Shown: positions 17,295 through 26,382, counted from the stretch's first letter. The stretch is DNA of 64,000 nucleotides from DASZRZ01 sp963732925 (GCA_963732925.1 CAVTBJ010000006.1:326725-390724); one strand, 5' to 3'. Numbers and translations are program-made. Notes: generated by a model not told the origin, from the sequence alone.

Positions 17295-18109
17295 CTACCT
17301 TCTTTGCTCCTCGATCGCAGCAGCAGCCCGTCGCGGGTCGGCAATCCGCGCGCGGGAGTAGTAAAGGTCCTCAACCGCCTTTTGCGAACGGGCGGCAAGC
17401 TGTTCCATGTCGCGCGGCGCCAGTCCGGCGGTGGAAATCGGCTCCCCAATCACGAAGTTCCACCGGCCCCGGACGGATGTGAAAGCTGTTCATGGGGAGC
17501 ACCTCATAGGTGCCCACCAAGGCCATGGGGACGACATCGGCCCCACCCTTGATCGCCGTGTAAAACGCCCCGCTCATGAACGTCTGTACTTGCCCGCTTG
17601 GCGAGCGCCCGCCCTCGGGAAATACCACCAGAGGCATTCCCGCCTTCAGCGCCTGCACCGCCCGGTTCAGGCTGCGCATGGAAGCCCGCGCGCTTTCCCG
17701 GTCGATGGGAATCTGTCCTGAACGGCTCAGATGCCAGCCCATGAAGGGATAGCGGAACAATTCCTTCTTGGCCATAATGCGGAAGGGAAACGGCAGGTGC
17801 ACGTACACCACCGGTATGTCGAGCGCCGAAAGATGGTTTGCCGCATAGACCGCGGCACGTCCGGAGGGGAGGCGCTCCAGGCCCAAGAACGCGCACCGGG
17901 CAACGAGTGGTCTTCAGAATGAGCCAGGACCACAGCCGCGCGAATTTGTGTTGCACGCGCCCGTCGCCGTCCACCAGCGAACTGAGCAGCGACAACGTGC
18001 CCAGAACGATCGTGTACGACCAGATCAACGGATCGAGCAGCAAAATCGACCGCATCCAGCTCAGCCGGTCTGCCAGCCTGCTCTCTCCTGCTTTGGGTTC
18101 GGGGCTCAC
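17295..18109 (-). CDS. plsC: 1-acyl-sn-glycerol-3-phosphate acyltransferase (two frameshifts)
   Basis: The reassembled protein begins at GTG 18109 (MSPEPKAGESRLADRL) with a hydrophobic N-terminal segment (ILLLDPLIWSYTIVLGTLSL). It continues in a second frame from about 17893 with YAANHLSALDIPVVY (the catalytic NHxxxxD motif reads NHLSALD) and FPEGGRSPSGQ (acceptor-binding EGGRS). It ends in a third frame after about 17452 with IGEPISTAGLAPRDM to TAG at 17295-17297. It transfers an acyl chain to lysophosphatidate in the inner membrane. The frame changes at about 17893 and 17452 are single-base events. The protein is otherwise full length, so an indel in the sequence is likelier than decay. Confidence 0.8.
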
Positions 18110-18163
18110 TGGAGAACAATTCTATCGTGACCCATTAGAGGAGACAGCCCTCATGGAACGGCA

Positions 18164-19546
18164 TCACACACTGTCCACCCCCAGCGCCTGCAAAGCTTCT
18201 CCCACAACGTAGATGGAACCCGTGACCACCACGACATTGTCGCTTCCGGCGATCTGTTTCGCCCGCGCCACCGCCGCGGCCACGGGCGCAACGCATTCGA
18301 TGGCAGTTCCCGTTCGCGCCGCCGCCGTGCGAATTTCCTCCGCCTTCGCCGAGCGGGGCGTATCTGCATGCGTGGCGATCACGCATTGCCCCAGCGGAAA
18401 CAGGATTTCCGCTATTTCGCTTAGGGCCTTGTCGCGCATAGCTCCGAACAGGAACACCAGCCGCCGGTCTTCATACCACTGGGAGAGCGCCGAGCGCAGC
18501 GCCCACGCTCCCGCGGGATTGTGAGCTACATCCAGCAGGAATTCCACGCCGTCGCGGCGTACCACCTGCAATCTCCCCGGCCAGCGCACTTCCCGCACAC
18601 CACGCTCGACCGCATCGGCGCTGATGTTGAAACCCGCGCTGTTCAATTCGACCGCCGTAGCAATTGCCAGAGCAATATTACGAAGCTGATGGCGCCCGAT
18701 CAGCGGGCTTTCGATTGTGATCTCGTGATCCAGAACCGCAAGCGGATAGCGCACGCGCGGGCCGTGACTCTCAGCATGGTCGCCTTGGGTCGCAAGTCCC
18801 TTCGCGTCCGACCAGCGGCCGAATTGCTCCGCATTGGGCGACACCGGAGGCACATAGGGCACGGCGCTAACGCCGCGCGCTCCGCGACCCAGAATCGCAT
18901 TGCCGATCACGTCGTTGGCCTGCGGATGCTGTGGCAGGGTCACCACCACCCCGCCGGGCCGAATAATCCCCACCTTTTCCCCGGCGATTTCGCCGATGGT
19001 GTCGCCCAGATACTTCTGATGGTCCAGCGCGATGTCCGTGATTACGGAAACCAGCGGCGCAACCACGTTGGTTGCGTCCAGCCGTCCGCCCATCCCGACC
19101 TCCAGCACGGCAAGGTCAAGCTTCGCTTCCGCGAAGAACAGGAACGCGATCGCCGTGAGCACTTCGAAAAAACTTGGATGCCACGGCAATTCCCCAGTCG
19201 CGATGAGTTGCTCCACAACCTGCTCCACGCGGACGTACGCTCCAACAAAATCGGCGTCGCTGATGGACTGACCGTTGACCCGAATGCGCTCGTTCACCCG
19301 CACCAGGTGAGGCGAGGTATAGAGGCCGGTGCGGTATCCGGCGGCGCGCGCAATGGACTGCAGCGTGGCCGCAGTGGAGCCTTTGCCATTGGTGCCGGCA
19401 ATCAGCACCGAGCGCAAGCGCTGCTCCGGATGTTCCAGCCCGCGCAGCAGTACGCGCATGTGCCGCAAATCAAATTTGTGAGAGGGAGTCTGCGCCAGCT
19501 CATGCCCAAGCCGGTAGAGCTGCGCCACTGCCTGCTGGTAGGTCAT
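18164..19546 (-). CDS. folC: Bifunctional dihydrofolate synthase / folylpolyglutamate synthase
   Basis: 460 residues, intact. The Mur-ligase-like P-loop is VLIAGTNGKGSTAATLQ, followed by GLYTSPHLVRVNERI, DLAVLEVGMGGRLDATN and VSVITDIALDHQKYLG. The C-terminal domain has LLDVAHNPAGAW. The enzyme adds the first glutamate to dihydropteroate and then lengthens the folate tail. It starts 6 bases after the accD stop on the same strand, an arrangement (accD-folC) known from several bacterial groups. Confidence 0.93.
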   Translation of the reverse strand: MTYQQAVAQLYRLGHELAQTPSHKFDLRHMRVLLRGLEHPEQRLRSVLIAGTNGKGSTAATLQSIARAAGYRTGLYTSPHLVRVNERIRVNGQSISDADFVGAYVRVEQVVEQLIATGELPWHPSFFEVLTAIAFLFFAEAKLDLAVLEVGMGGRLDATNVVAPLVSVITDIALDHQKYLGDTIGEIAGEKVGIIRPGGVVVTLPQHPQANDVIGNAILGRGARGVSAVPYVPPVSPNAEQFGRWSDAKGLATQGDHAESHGPRVRYPLAVLDHEITIESPLIGRHQLRNIALAIATAVELNSAGFNISADAVERGVREVRWPGRLQVVRRDGVEFLLDVAHNPAGAWALRSALSQWYEDRRLVFLFGAMRDKALSEIAEILFPLGQCVIATHADTPRSAKAEEIRTAAARTGTAIECVAPVAAAVARAKQIAGSDNVVVVTGSIYVVGEALQALGVDSV

Positions 19547-19552
19547 GCGAGG

Positions 19553-20411
19553 CTATCGGCGGTTGCCGTCCGCAGCCATAAAGTCGAACGCCCGGCCGAT
19601 GAACGCCTTGAGGTCCTTGCGGTGCACCACGGCGTCAAGCATGCCATGCTCCAGGAGGAATTCGCTGCGCTGAAAACCATCCGGCAGCTTCTGCCGGATG
19701 GTCTGCTCGATCACCCGCGGTCCGGCAAACCCGATCAGCGCCCCCGGCTCGGCGATGTTCAGGTCGCCCAGCATGGCAAAGGACGCGGTCACGCCGCCGG
19801 TGGTGGGATCGGTCAGCACCGAGATGTAGGGCACGCGCGCCGCATGCATGCGCGCCAGCGCCGCCGAAATTTTGGCCATCTGCATCAGGCTGGCCATGCC
19901 CTCCATCATGCGGGCCCCGCCCGTGGCGGATACGATGATGAGCGGCAGGCGCTCGCTCGGTGGCACGCTCTACCGCGCGGGTGATGGTTTCGCCGACAAC
20001 CGCCCCCATACTTCCGCCGATAAAACTGTACTCCATGCTGCTCACGAGTACCGGACGCCCGTTGAGTTTGCCGCGGGCGTTGATCACCGCGTCGTTCAGT
20101 CCGGTCTGGTTGCGTGCGTTCTTGAGCCGGTCGGAATATTTCTTCAGGTCAGTAAATTTCAGCGGGTCGGTGGAAACCAGGTTGCCGTCTTCGGTCTGGT
20201 ACTCGCCATCGTCCAGCAACTGCGCCAGCCGCGTGCGTGCGTCCAGGCGGAAGTGGCGGTCGCAATGCGGGCACACGTTGAGAGCAGCGTCCAGGTCCTT
20301 CCGCCAGATGATCTTGCGGCAGTCCTCGCACTTCACCCACAGGCCTTCCGTGTGGACCTTCTTCTCGCCAGAAACATCGAGCTGCCCGGATTGTCGCTTG
20401 AACCAACTCAT
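19553..20411 (-). CDS. accD: Acetyl-CoA carboxylase carboxyltransferase subunit beta (one frameshift)
   Basis: From ATG 20411 the protein (MSWFKRQSGQ) carries the AccD zinc ribbon with Cys28, Cys31, Cys47 and Cys50, then LKKYSDRLKNARNQTGLND and SSMEYSFIGGSMGAVVGE. At about 19955 the frame changes, and the rest (ERLPLIIVSATGGARMMEGM, LTDPTTGGVTASFAMLGD, EPGALIGFAGPRVIEQT) continues to the stop at 19553. Together these make one full-length subunit, which with AccA transfers carboxyl from biotin to acetyl-CoA. AccD is normally essential, so the break is probably a sequencing indel. Confidence 0.9.
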
Positions 20412-20626
20412 AGAAATGATCGAACTGGGGATTGAGTGATTTCCATCATGGCCGAATTGCTGAATTTCCGAATTGAGCAGCGGCAAGCAGCCCGCCGCTC
20501 GAAGGCAGGTTCCCGCTGATAATTCGAAATCCTTTTCCCCGAACAGATCTCAATTGTTTCCTGCAATTCAGCGGTTCGGCAATTCCACACTTCGGCAATG
20601 ACTCAATGCCCTGAAGGCCCGATGAC

Positions 20627-21163
20627 TCAATACTCGATTCCTCGCTGCGCCATGATGCCCTGCTGGTACGCGTGCTTCACCTCGCGCATCTCCGTCACCG
20701 TATCCGCCAGCTCCACAATCGAAGCATGAGCGTTGCGTCCGGTAAGAATCACGTGCACCATCTCCGGTTTGCGCTTCAAGGCTTCAACGACTTTGGACGC
20801 ATCCAGCATACCGTAAGTGATGGCGTAATTGATCTCATCCAGAATCACCAAGTCCCAGTCCCCGGAGAGAATCGCCTTCTCCGCTTCCGTCCAGGCTTCT
20901 TCCACCAGGCGGACGTCCTCGGGATCGGTTTCTGCTCCGCCTACCTTCACAAACCCGCGGCCCATCTGCTTCATCACGAATTTGTCGCCGAACACCTGCA
21001 CCGCGTCGAGCTCTCCGTAATGCCATGAGCCTTTCAGGAACTGCAGCATCAGCACCTTCATGCCGTTCCCCACCGCGCGCAGCGCCGTTCCCATCGCGGC
21101 CGTGGTCTTGCCCTTGCCGGGACCGGTGTTCACGATGATCAGACCTTTGCGAACGTCAGCCAT
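20627..21163 (-). CDS. cobO: Cob(I)yrinic acid a,c-diamide adenosyltransferase
   Basis: 178 residues from ATG 21163. The P-loop is IVNTGPGKGKTTAAMGTALR, and VLMLQFLKGSWHYGELDAV, DLVILDEINYAITYGML and ILTGRNAHASIVELADTVTE are typical of CobO/BtuR. It adenosylates the cobalt of corrinoids with ATP, for synthesis or salvage of coenzyme B12. Its ATG overlaps the proS stop (TGATG), so the two are translationally coupled. No other cobalamin gene is in the window, which favours a salvage role. A longer version beginning 57 bases upstream lies within proS and is unlikely. Confidence 0.9.
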   Translation of the reverse strand: MADVRKGLIIVNTGPGKGKTTAAMGTALRAVGNGMKVLMLQFLKGSWHYGELDAVQVFGDKFVMKQMGRGFVKVGGAETDPEDVRLVEEAWTEAEKAILSGDWDLVILDEINYAITYGMLDASKVVEALKRKPEMVHVILTGRNAHASIVELADTVTEMREVKHAYQQGIMAQRGIEY

Positions 21164-22611
21164 CAGTACGCCCTTGCAAACACTGCCACGCGCTCGGTTT
21201 CCCTGCCGGTGTAAACGCATTTCCCCGGCTTGCCCCGGCCGGGATTGTCCAGCGGGAGCACGCGAATCGTCGCGCCGGTTTCCTCGTGGATCGTTTCTTC
21301 ATCCTGGCGCGTACCCGCCCAATAGCAGCGCACGAAGCCCTTCTCCACTCCCTGCTTCAGCTCGTCATAATTGGAAGCGGAAAAGGTGTGCTCTTCGCGA
21401 AAGCGCAGGGCGCGGTCGTAGAGCGCCTGCTGAATTTCCGCCAGCAGCGCCTCGATCTTCGGCAGCAGGCCCTCCTGCGGCAAGAACGACTTGCCTTCGC
21501 GTCCGGGCTTGTCGCGACGGGCCACCGCCACTGATCCCTTTTCTACGTCCTTGGGCCCGACCTCGACGCGTACCGGAATACCCTTCAACTCCCACTCATT
21601 GAACTTGTAGCCGGGACTGTACTGGTCGCGGTCATCGAGTCGCAGCCGCAGCTTGCCCTTCCACTCGGCCGCCAGGCGCTCGGCCACTTCCATCACTTTG
21701 GCACGCTCCGCGTCGTTCTTGAAGATAGGGACAATCACCACCTGGGTGGGCGCGAGGCGCGGAGGCAGCACGAGCCCGTCATCATCCGAGTGCGCCATAA
21801 TCAGCGCCCCGATCAGCCGCGTGCTCACCCCCCAGCTTGTCGTCCAGGCATGCTGCAACTGGTTGTTCTGGTCGGCATAGGTAATGTCGAACGCCTTGGC
21901 AAAGTTTTGCCCCAGGTTATGCGACGTTCCTGCCTGCAGCGCGCGGCCATCCTGCATCATGGCCTCAATGGCATAGGTCCGCAGCGCGCCCGCGAAGCGC
22001 TCCTTTTCCGTCTTCTCGCCCTTGAGAACGGGAATTGCCATCTCCTTCTCCACGAAGTCGGCATACACGTCGTTCAGGATCAGCAGGGTCTCGCGCTCGG
22101 CATCCTGCTCATCCACGTGCACCGTGTGGCCCTCCTGCCAGAGGAATTCCGTGGTGCGCAGGAAGGGACGCGTGCGCATCTCCCAGCGCACCACGTTGGC
22201 CCACTGGTTGATGAGCAGTGGGAGATCACGCCAGCTCCGCACCCACTTGGCGTAGAAATAGCCAATGATCGTCTCCGAGGTCGGCCGGATCACGTAAGGC
22301 TCAGCCAGCTTCTCGCCACCGGCATGCGTCACTTCGGCGACTTCGGGAGCGAAGCCCTCGACGTGCTCGGCTTCCTTCATCAGGAAGCTCTTGGGAATCA
22401 GCAGCGGGAAATAGGCATTCTGGTGCCCTGTGGCCTTGATGCGCTCATCCAGGCCGCGCTGAATGGCTTCCCAGATCGCATAACCGGTAGGCTTAAAAAC
22501 GATGCAGCCGCGCACCACCTCGGCATAGTCGGCGAGGTCGGCGCCGCGAACGATATCCAGATACCACTGGGAATAATCCTGCGAGCGGGGTGTTATGCCT
22601 TCTTTGGCCAT
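21163..22611 (-). CDS. proS: Prolyl-tRNA synthetase, short (archaeal/eukaryotic-like) form
   Basis: 482 residues. It begins MAKEGITPRSQDYSQWYLDI and contains class II motifs: RPTSETIIGYFYAKWVRSWRDLPLLINQW (motif 2 region) and the anticodon-binding domain from TQVVIVPIFKNDAERAKVME. The C-terminal domain includes EETGATIRVLPLD. The length and the lack of the roughly 180-residue editing insertion mark the ProRS type found in archaea, eukaryotes and some bacteria, rather than the E. coli type. It charges tRNA(Pro) in the cytoplasm. cobO follows with a 1-base overlap. Confidence 0.93.
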   Translation of the reverse strand: MAKEGITPRSQDYSQWYLDIVRGADLADYAEVVRGCIVFKPTGYAIWEAIQRGLDERIKATGHQNAYFPLLIPKSFLMKEAEHVEGFAPEVAEVTHAGGEKLAEPYVIRPTSETIIGYFYAKWVRSWRDLPLLINQWANVVRWEMRTRPFLRTTEFLWQEGHTVHVDEQDAERETLLILNDVYADFVEKEMAIPVLKGEKTEKERFAGALRTYAIEAMMQDGRALQAGTSHNLGQNFAKAFDITYADQNNQLQHAWTTSWGVSTRLIGALIMAHSDDDGLVLPPRLAPTQVVIVPIFKNDAERAKVMEVAERLAAEWKGKLRLRLDDRDQYSPGYKFNEWELKGIPVRVEVGPKDVEKGSVAVARRDKPGREGKSFLPQEGLLPKIEALLAEIQQALYDRALRFREEHTFSASNYDELKQGVEKGFVRCYWAGTRQDEETIHEETGATIRVLPLDNPGRGKPGKCVYTGRETERVAVFARAY

Positions 22612-22779
22612 CGGTTCGGAGGCCCCTCAGGGCGACCGAGCATTGTAAATGCTGGGCTGGATTTGGCCTAACCCCGCAGGGCAGCATGTGGTCTTTCTCC
22701 GACCCTACCCAAGAATCTGCCTCGCGATGGACTTACCCAGTGACTTGTCCCCTCGTGCCCCAGCAGCGATCATCCCTCC

Positions 22780-23319
22780 ATGACCCATGCGGCCCTGGTT
22801 GATTTGGCGGTAAAGTGGCTTCGTGCCCGTTATCGTTGCGGAATTATCTTGTCCGAGCAATCCTGCGCCTCGGGCGAACAGCCCGACGTGATTGGCTGGA
22901 AGAAGAAGTGCCGTTCCGTGCTGGTGGAGTGCAAAGTCTCGCGTGCGGATTTTCTTGTCGACCGCGAAAAACCCTTCCGTCGCGACCCCGCGCTGGGCAT
23001 GGGATCGGAACGCTTCTACATGACGCCCTGCGGATTGGCCCGTCCCCAAGAACTGCCCGCGGGCTGGGGCCTGCTGGAGGTCCGCAATCGCGAAGTTCAA
23101 ATCGCCATTCGCTGCAGTTCGCGGCGCGACTTGCGCGGCCCGGAAGGCCTGCGCAACGAACTCAACCTGCTGCTGGCCAGCCTGGCGCGCGTAGAGCTCC
23201 GCATCGAGCCCCAGACCATCACTGATTTTCTGAAATGGGAAAACCGCATGGCGCGCTACAACGGCGGCACCTTGCCGGAGGGATTGGCAGAAAGCAGTAA
23301 TGCCTATCTCAGCACGTAG
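22780..23319 (+). CDS. PD-(D/E)XK nuclease-like protein (MmcB-like)
   Basis: 179 residues. A restriction-endonuclease-like core is visible: EQPDVIGW (Asp36 after Pro35), then VLVECKVSRADFLVDREKPF with Glu50 and Lys52 in the ECK motif. Together these are the PD-(D/E)XK active site. RRDPALGMGSERFYMTP follows as in MmcB-like and related DNA-repair nucleases. The C-terminal half is helical. It stands alone, divergent from proS and convergent with rlmH. There is no methylase or helicase next to it, so a repair role is more likely than restriction. No clear ribosome binding site precedes ATG 22780. Confidence 0.65.
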   Translation: MTHAALVDLAVKWLRARYRCGIILSEQSCASGEQPDVIGWKKKCRSVLVECKVSRADFLVDREKPFRRDPALGMGSERFYMTPCGLARPQELPAGWGLLEVRNREVQIAIRCSSRRDLRGPEGLRNELNLLLASLARVELRIEPQTITDFLKWENRMARYNGGTLPEGLAESSNAYLST

Positions 23320-23333
23320 GCGGGCTAACACGA

Positions 23334-23771
23334 TCAGTGCCCCAGATGGTAGGGATGCTTCTTCAGAATGGTGAATGCCCGGTAGACCTGTTCCAGCAGG
23401 ACAACGCGCGCCAGCTCGTGCGCCAGCGTCATCTTTCCCAGGGATAGCTGGAAGTCTGCCGCCTTCAACGTATCGCCGCTGAAACCATCAGCCGGACCTA
23501 CGGCAAACAGCATCGCCTGCGTACCGCGGTCCTGATGGCGCTCCAAAAATTCGGCGAGTTCTTCCGAGTTCAGTTGTTTCCCGCGTGAGTCCAGTAGAAC
23601 CACAAACGGCTTAAGGACCGACTTCTCGATCTGTTTCAGCAGCGCGGATTCACCGGCAAGTTCCGACGACTCGGCAGGCACGAAGCGCCCAATGCGCTTC
23701 AGGTATTCCGCGGTCAGCGCCTGAATGGCGGGCTCTCTGGTCTTTCCAATCCATGCTATCCGCAGCTTCAC
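23334..23771 (-). CDS. rlmH: 23S rRNA (pseudouridine(1915)-N(3))-methyltransferase
   Basis: 145 residues, the usual RlmH length. It starts MKLRIAWIGKTREPAIQAL and contains MLFAVGPADGFSGDTLK (the SAM-binding knot region) and the hallmark end YRAFTILKKHPYHLGH. This SPOUT enzyme methylates a pseudouridine in helix 69 of assembled ribosomes. Confidence 0.95.
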   Translation of the reverse strand: MKLRIAWIGKTREPAIQALTAEYLKRIGRFVPAESSELAGESALLKQIEKSVLKPFVVLLDSRGKQLNSEELAEFLERHQDRGTQAMLFAVGPADGFSGDTLKAADFQLSLGKMTLAHELARVVLLEQVYRAFTILKKHPYHLGH

Positions 23772-23837
23772 AAAACCATTCTACGGAACAAAAGCAGCAC
23801 ACAAAGAACTCCCAACGCTCCACGAAGAGAATCTCTA

Positions 23838-23873
23838 GATTCTTCGTGTACTTCGTGCCCTTGGTGGCGAAGA
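23838..23873. repeat. Dispersed intergenic repeat (TTCGTGTACTTCGTGCCC)
   Basis: TTCTTCGTGTACTTCGTGCC and the following CTTGGTGGCGAAG form a short non-coding repeat between the methyltransferase gene and rlmH. It is related to the one at 17185-17280. Read through in one frame on the minus strand it gives a run like ATKGTKYTK, which should not be mistaken for protein. Confidence 0.5.
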
Positions 23874-23876
23874 CTT

Positions 23877-24713
23877 CTACCTGATAGCGGTCACCGCGAC
23901 GAAGCGCGACTCGAAGTTCACCTGCTCGCCATCGTAGTGCTGATGAATGGCCGCCAGGACCTTGGTATCGATCGCCGAACGGCGCTCGGCGGGGATGCTT
24001 TCCAGCAGGGGATAAAAGGGGACAATTGCACTCCGGAAGTAGTCCCACAGCTCTTCCGGCGTGCCGGGCCAGGTCCACGGAATAGCTCGCGACTCTTCGC
24101 GCACGTCGCGGAAACTGGCGGCGCGCATCGCCAGGGAAAGCGTTCCCGGTTCTGCGAACTTAAACACGGTTGCGCCCTCAGCAGGCAGTGCGCTCCCGGA
24201 AAGCGCTTGCAGAATCGTACCCAGAGTCGTGCTGAAATAGTGCGACTGCTCCATCGGACCCCATGCAAGCAGCACAATATGTCCGCCGGGACAAAGCACG
24301 CGCCGCATTTCTTCCATGGCTCGTCCCACATCGGAAAAGAACATCACTCCCAGGCGGGAGGTGATCACATCGAAAGCGGCATCCGGAAAAGGCAGGCTAT
24401 GCACGTCCGCCTGCTGGAAGCGAACGTTCACCAGATGTCGCTCCTCCGCCCGCTGGCGCGCAGTCTTTAGCGCCTCCACCGCGGTGTCAATCCCGATCAC
24501 CTCTCCCAGGGGATCCACCAGCGGAGCCAGGCTCAGGGCGGGTTCACCGGTTCCGGTGGCCACGTCCAGCACTCGCATTCCCGGCCGCACATTGGCCAGC
24601 TCTACGACGGCTTCGGTGGTGGCGCGCCCCATGGCAGCCGACTGCCGGCGGTAGCGTTGAATGGCCGCCAGCCGCTGCGGACTCCCCCACGGCGAGGTTA
24701 CGGAAGAGGACAT
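23877..24713 (-). CDS. SAM-dependent methyltransferase (UbiE/COQ5-like class I)
   Basis: 278 residues. Motif I is MRVLDVATGTGEPALSLAP, followed by GEVIGIDTAVEALKTARQRA and DAAFDVITSRLGVMFFSDVGRAMEEMRRVLCPGG. The C-terminal lid domain is helical. The architecture resembles quinone or small-molecule C/O-methyltransferases, but the substrate cannot be assigned. It stands between the sigma-54 activator and rlmH, all on the minus strand. Confidence 0.8.
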   Translation of the reverse strand: MSSSVTSPWGSPQRLAAIQRYRRQSAAMGRATTEAVVELANVRPGMRVLDVATGTGEPALSLAPLVDPLGEVIGIDTAVEALKTARQRAEERHLVNVRFQQADVHSLPFPDAAFDVITSRLGVMFFSDVGRAMEEMRRVLCPGGHIVLLAWGPMEQSHYFSTTLGTILQALSGSALPAEGATVFKFAEPGTLSLAMRAASFRDVREESRAIPWTWPGTPEELWDYFRSAIVPFYPLLESIPAERRSAIDTKVLAAIHQHYDGEQVNFESRFVAVTAIR

Positions 24714-24785
24714 ATCTCAGGAATTAGAACATACCCAGGTACAACAGCAGGAGTTGCCGTCCGGACTAGTACTCTGGTAATCGTG

Positions 24786-25817
24786 TCAATCCAGCCCGTA
24801 CCGTTTTCGTTTCTCCAGCAGGGTCTTGCGGCTGATGCCCAGGATTTCCGCCGCGCGGCTTTTCTTTCCTCGGGTGTAATCCAGAATCTCGGCAATGTAG
24901 GCGCGCTCCAGCTCTTCCAGCGTCCTCTTCTTCGAGCCTCCCGGAAGACCCGCTTCCCGCACATGGAGTGGCAAATCATCCAAACCCACCTCAGGCGGAG
25001 CCGCCGAGAGGACCACTCGCTCCACCAGGTTGCGCAACTCGCGCACATTGCCGGGATAGGCATAGGCCTCGAGGGCTACCATGACTTCCTCGCTGAAATG
25101 CAGCCGCGCCTTGCCATGGACCCCCGCCAGTTGCCCAAGGAACAGCTCCGCCAGAGGTCGAATGTCTCCGCGACGCTCGCGCAGTGGCGGCACCGCCACG
25201 GGAATCACGTTCAGCCGGTAATACAGGTCTTCGCGGAAGCTGCGGCTGGCCACTGCCTTCTGCAGATCCACGCTGGTAAGGGCGACGATGCGAGCCTCCA
25301 GCTTAAGGGTACGCAGCCCGCCTAGTCGCTCGAAGCTGCGCTCTTCAATCACGCGCAGCAACTTGGCTTGCAAGGGCGTGCTCAGCGCAGCCACTTCGTC
25401 CAGCACCAGGGTTCCCGCCCCGGCAAGTTCCAACCGGCCTGCCTTGACCTGGGTCGCTCCCGTGAACGCCCCTTTTTCGTAGCCGAACAATTCGCTTTCC
25501 ACCAGTTCCAGCGGCAGGGTGGCGCAGTCAATTTTGACCAACGGTTCGGCGGCGCGCGGGCCCAGGTAGTGCAGCACCGACGCCAGCAGGTCCTTGCCTG
25601 CGCCGCTCTCTCCCTGCAGGAGCACCGTGGACCCACTCCCTGCAATGCGTCGCATCTGCTCCAGCAGGTGCTGCGATGCGGGATCGGATGCGATCCAACT
25701 CGACAGAATCGACTCCCGGCCCTCGGCAACAGCCGCCGAAGCCGATGCGGAGTCCCGCGCAACAAGGACCCTGGAGACCGCCTGAGATGACTCCCGACCT
25801 GGCTTCTGGCTCTTCAA
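24786..25817 (-). CDS. Sigma-54-dependent transcriptional activator without a receiver domain
   Basis: 343 residues. The AAA+ domain starts almost at once: Walker A GESGAGKD (69-76), the sigma-54 contact loop GAFTGA (116-121), Walker B GTLVLDEV, and sensor motifs SFREDLYYRLNVIPV and YPGNVRELRNLVERV. A Fis-type helix-turn-helix closes it (KSRAAEILGISRKTLLEKRK). The N-terminal region is only about 40 residues, so there is no receiver, GAF or PAS domain. Activity is presumably set by a partner, by expression level, or is constitutive like PspF. Its target promoter is unknown. Confidence 0.9.
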   Translation of the reverse strand: MKSQKPGRESSQAVSRVLVARDSASASAAVAEGRESILSSWIASDPASQHLLEQMRRIAGSGSTVLLQGESGAGKDLLASVLHYLGPRAAEPLVKIDCATLPLELVESELFGYEKGAFTGATQVKAGRLELAGAGTLVLDEVAALSTPLQAKLLRVIEERSFERLGGLRTLKLEARIVALTSVDLQKAVASRSFREDLYYRLNVIPVAVPPLRERRGDIRPLAELFLGQLAGVHGKARLHFSEEVMVALEAYAYPGNVRELRNLVERVVLSAAPPEVGLDDLPLHVREAGLPGGSKKRTLEELERAYIAEILDYTRGKKSRAAEILGISRKTLLEKRKRYGLD

Positions 25818-25860
25818 AACCTTTAACCGCCCTTGCCTCGCCGGGCAGATTCTCGGCTCT

Positions 25861-26382
25861 TCAGCCTTTTCCGCGCGTCCGGGTATGCTTCTTAGGCGCC
25901 GAGCCGCTCTTTTTTGCAGCAGTCTTTTTCGCGGAAGCCTTGCGACGCGGCGTTACGCTCTTCGGACCGGCGCGCTTGGCGGGAGCAGCGGCACGGGACC
26001 GGCGGGCTGTCCTCTTCTTGCGCAGCTCTTCCGGGCTGAACTGCTTGGCCGACTTCCACAGCCGTTCCAGATTGTAGAAGTTGCGCGCACGTTGCGAGAA
26101 CACGTGCACCACGAAGTCCACGTAATCCAGCAGCACCCACTCCCCCTGCTGGTAGCCTTCCACGTGAGTGGGTCTCGTGCCCTCTTTCCGGAGACGGCGC
26201 TCTACTTCGTCGGAGATCGTCTGAATTTGCCGGGAATTCGCTCCCGAGCAGATCACGAAGTAGTCGGTGAATCCCCCAGCCGCTTTGTCCAGTTCCAGAA
26301 TGCTGATGTCTTCGGCTTTCTTTTCTTCGCAGGCGACCGCTGCCTCCGACACCTGGCGAATTACATCGCTCGTCTTAGCCAT
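25861..26382 (-). CDS. rsfS: Ribosomal silencing factor RsfS with lysine-rich tail
   Basis: 173 residues from ATG 26382. The RsfS/DUF143 core (about residues 1-115) includes ISILELDKAAGGFTDYFVIC, SGANSRQIQTISDEVERRLR and GEWVLLDYVDFVVHVF. It binds ribosomal protein L14 and stops subunit joining in stationary phase. Beyond the usual end there are about 50 extra residues rich in Lys, Arg and Ala (ASAKKTAAKKSGSAPKK), similar to a histone H1 tail and likely to bind RNA. It follows nadD on the same strand, the common obgE-nadD-rsfS order. Confidence 0.93.
   Translation of the reverse strand: MAKTSDVIRQVSEAAVACEEKKAEDISILELDKAAGGFTDYFVICSGANSRQIQTISDEVERRLRKEGTRPTHVEGYQQGEWVLLDYVDFVVHVFSQRARNFYNLERLWKSAKQFSPEELRKKRTARRSRAAAPAKRAGPKSVTPRRKASAKKTAAKKSGSAPKKHTRTRGKG

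Noticed and set aside
17285..17552. Plus-strand frames opposite plsC
   Set aside because: They are mirror frames of the acyltransferase coding strand, whose motifs are clear once two frame changes are allowed.
20412..20626. A possible gene or regulatory RNA between cobO and accD
   Set aside because: The gap is made of short repeated words such as TTCGGCAAT and CAATTC, with no start signal or stable conserved hairpin.
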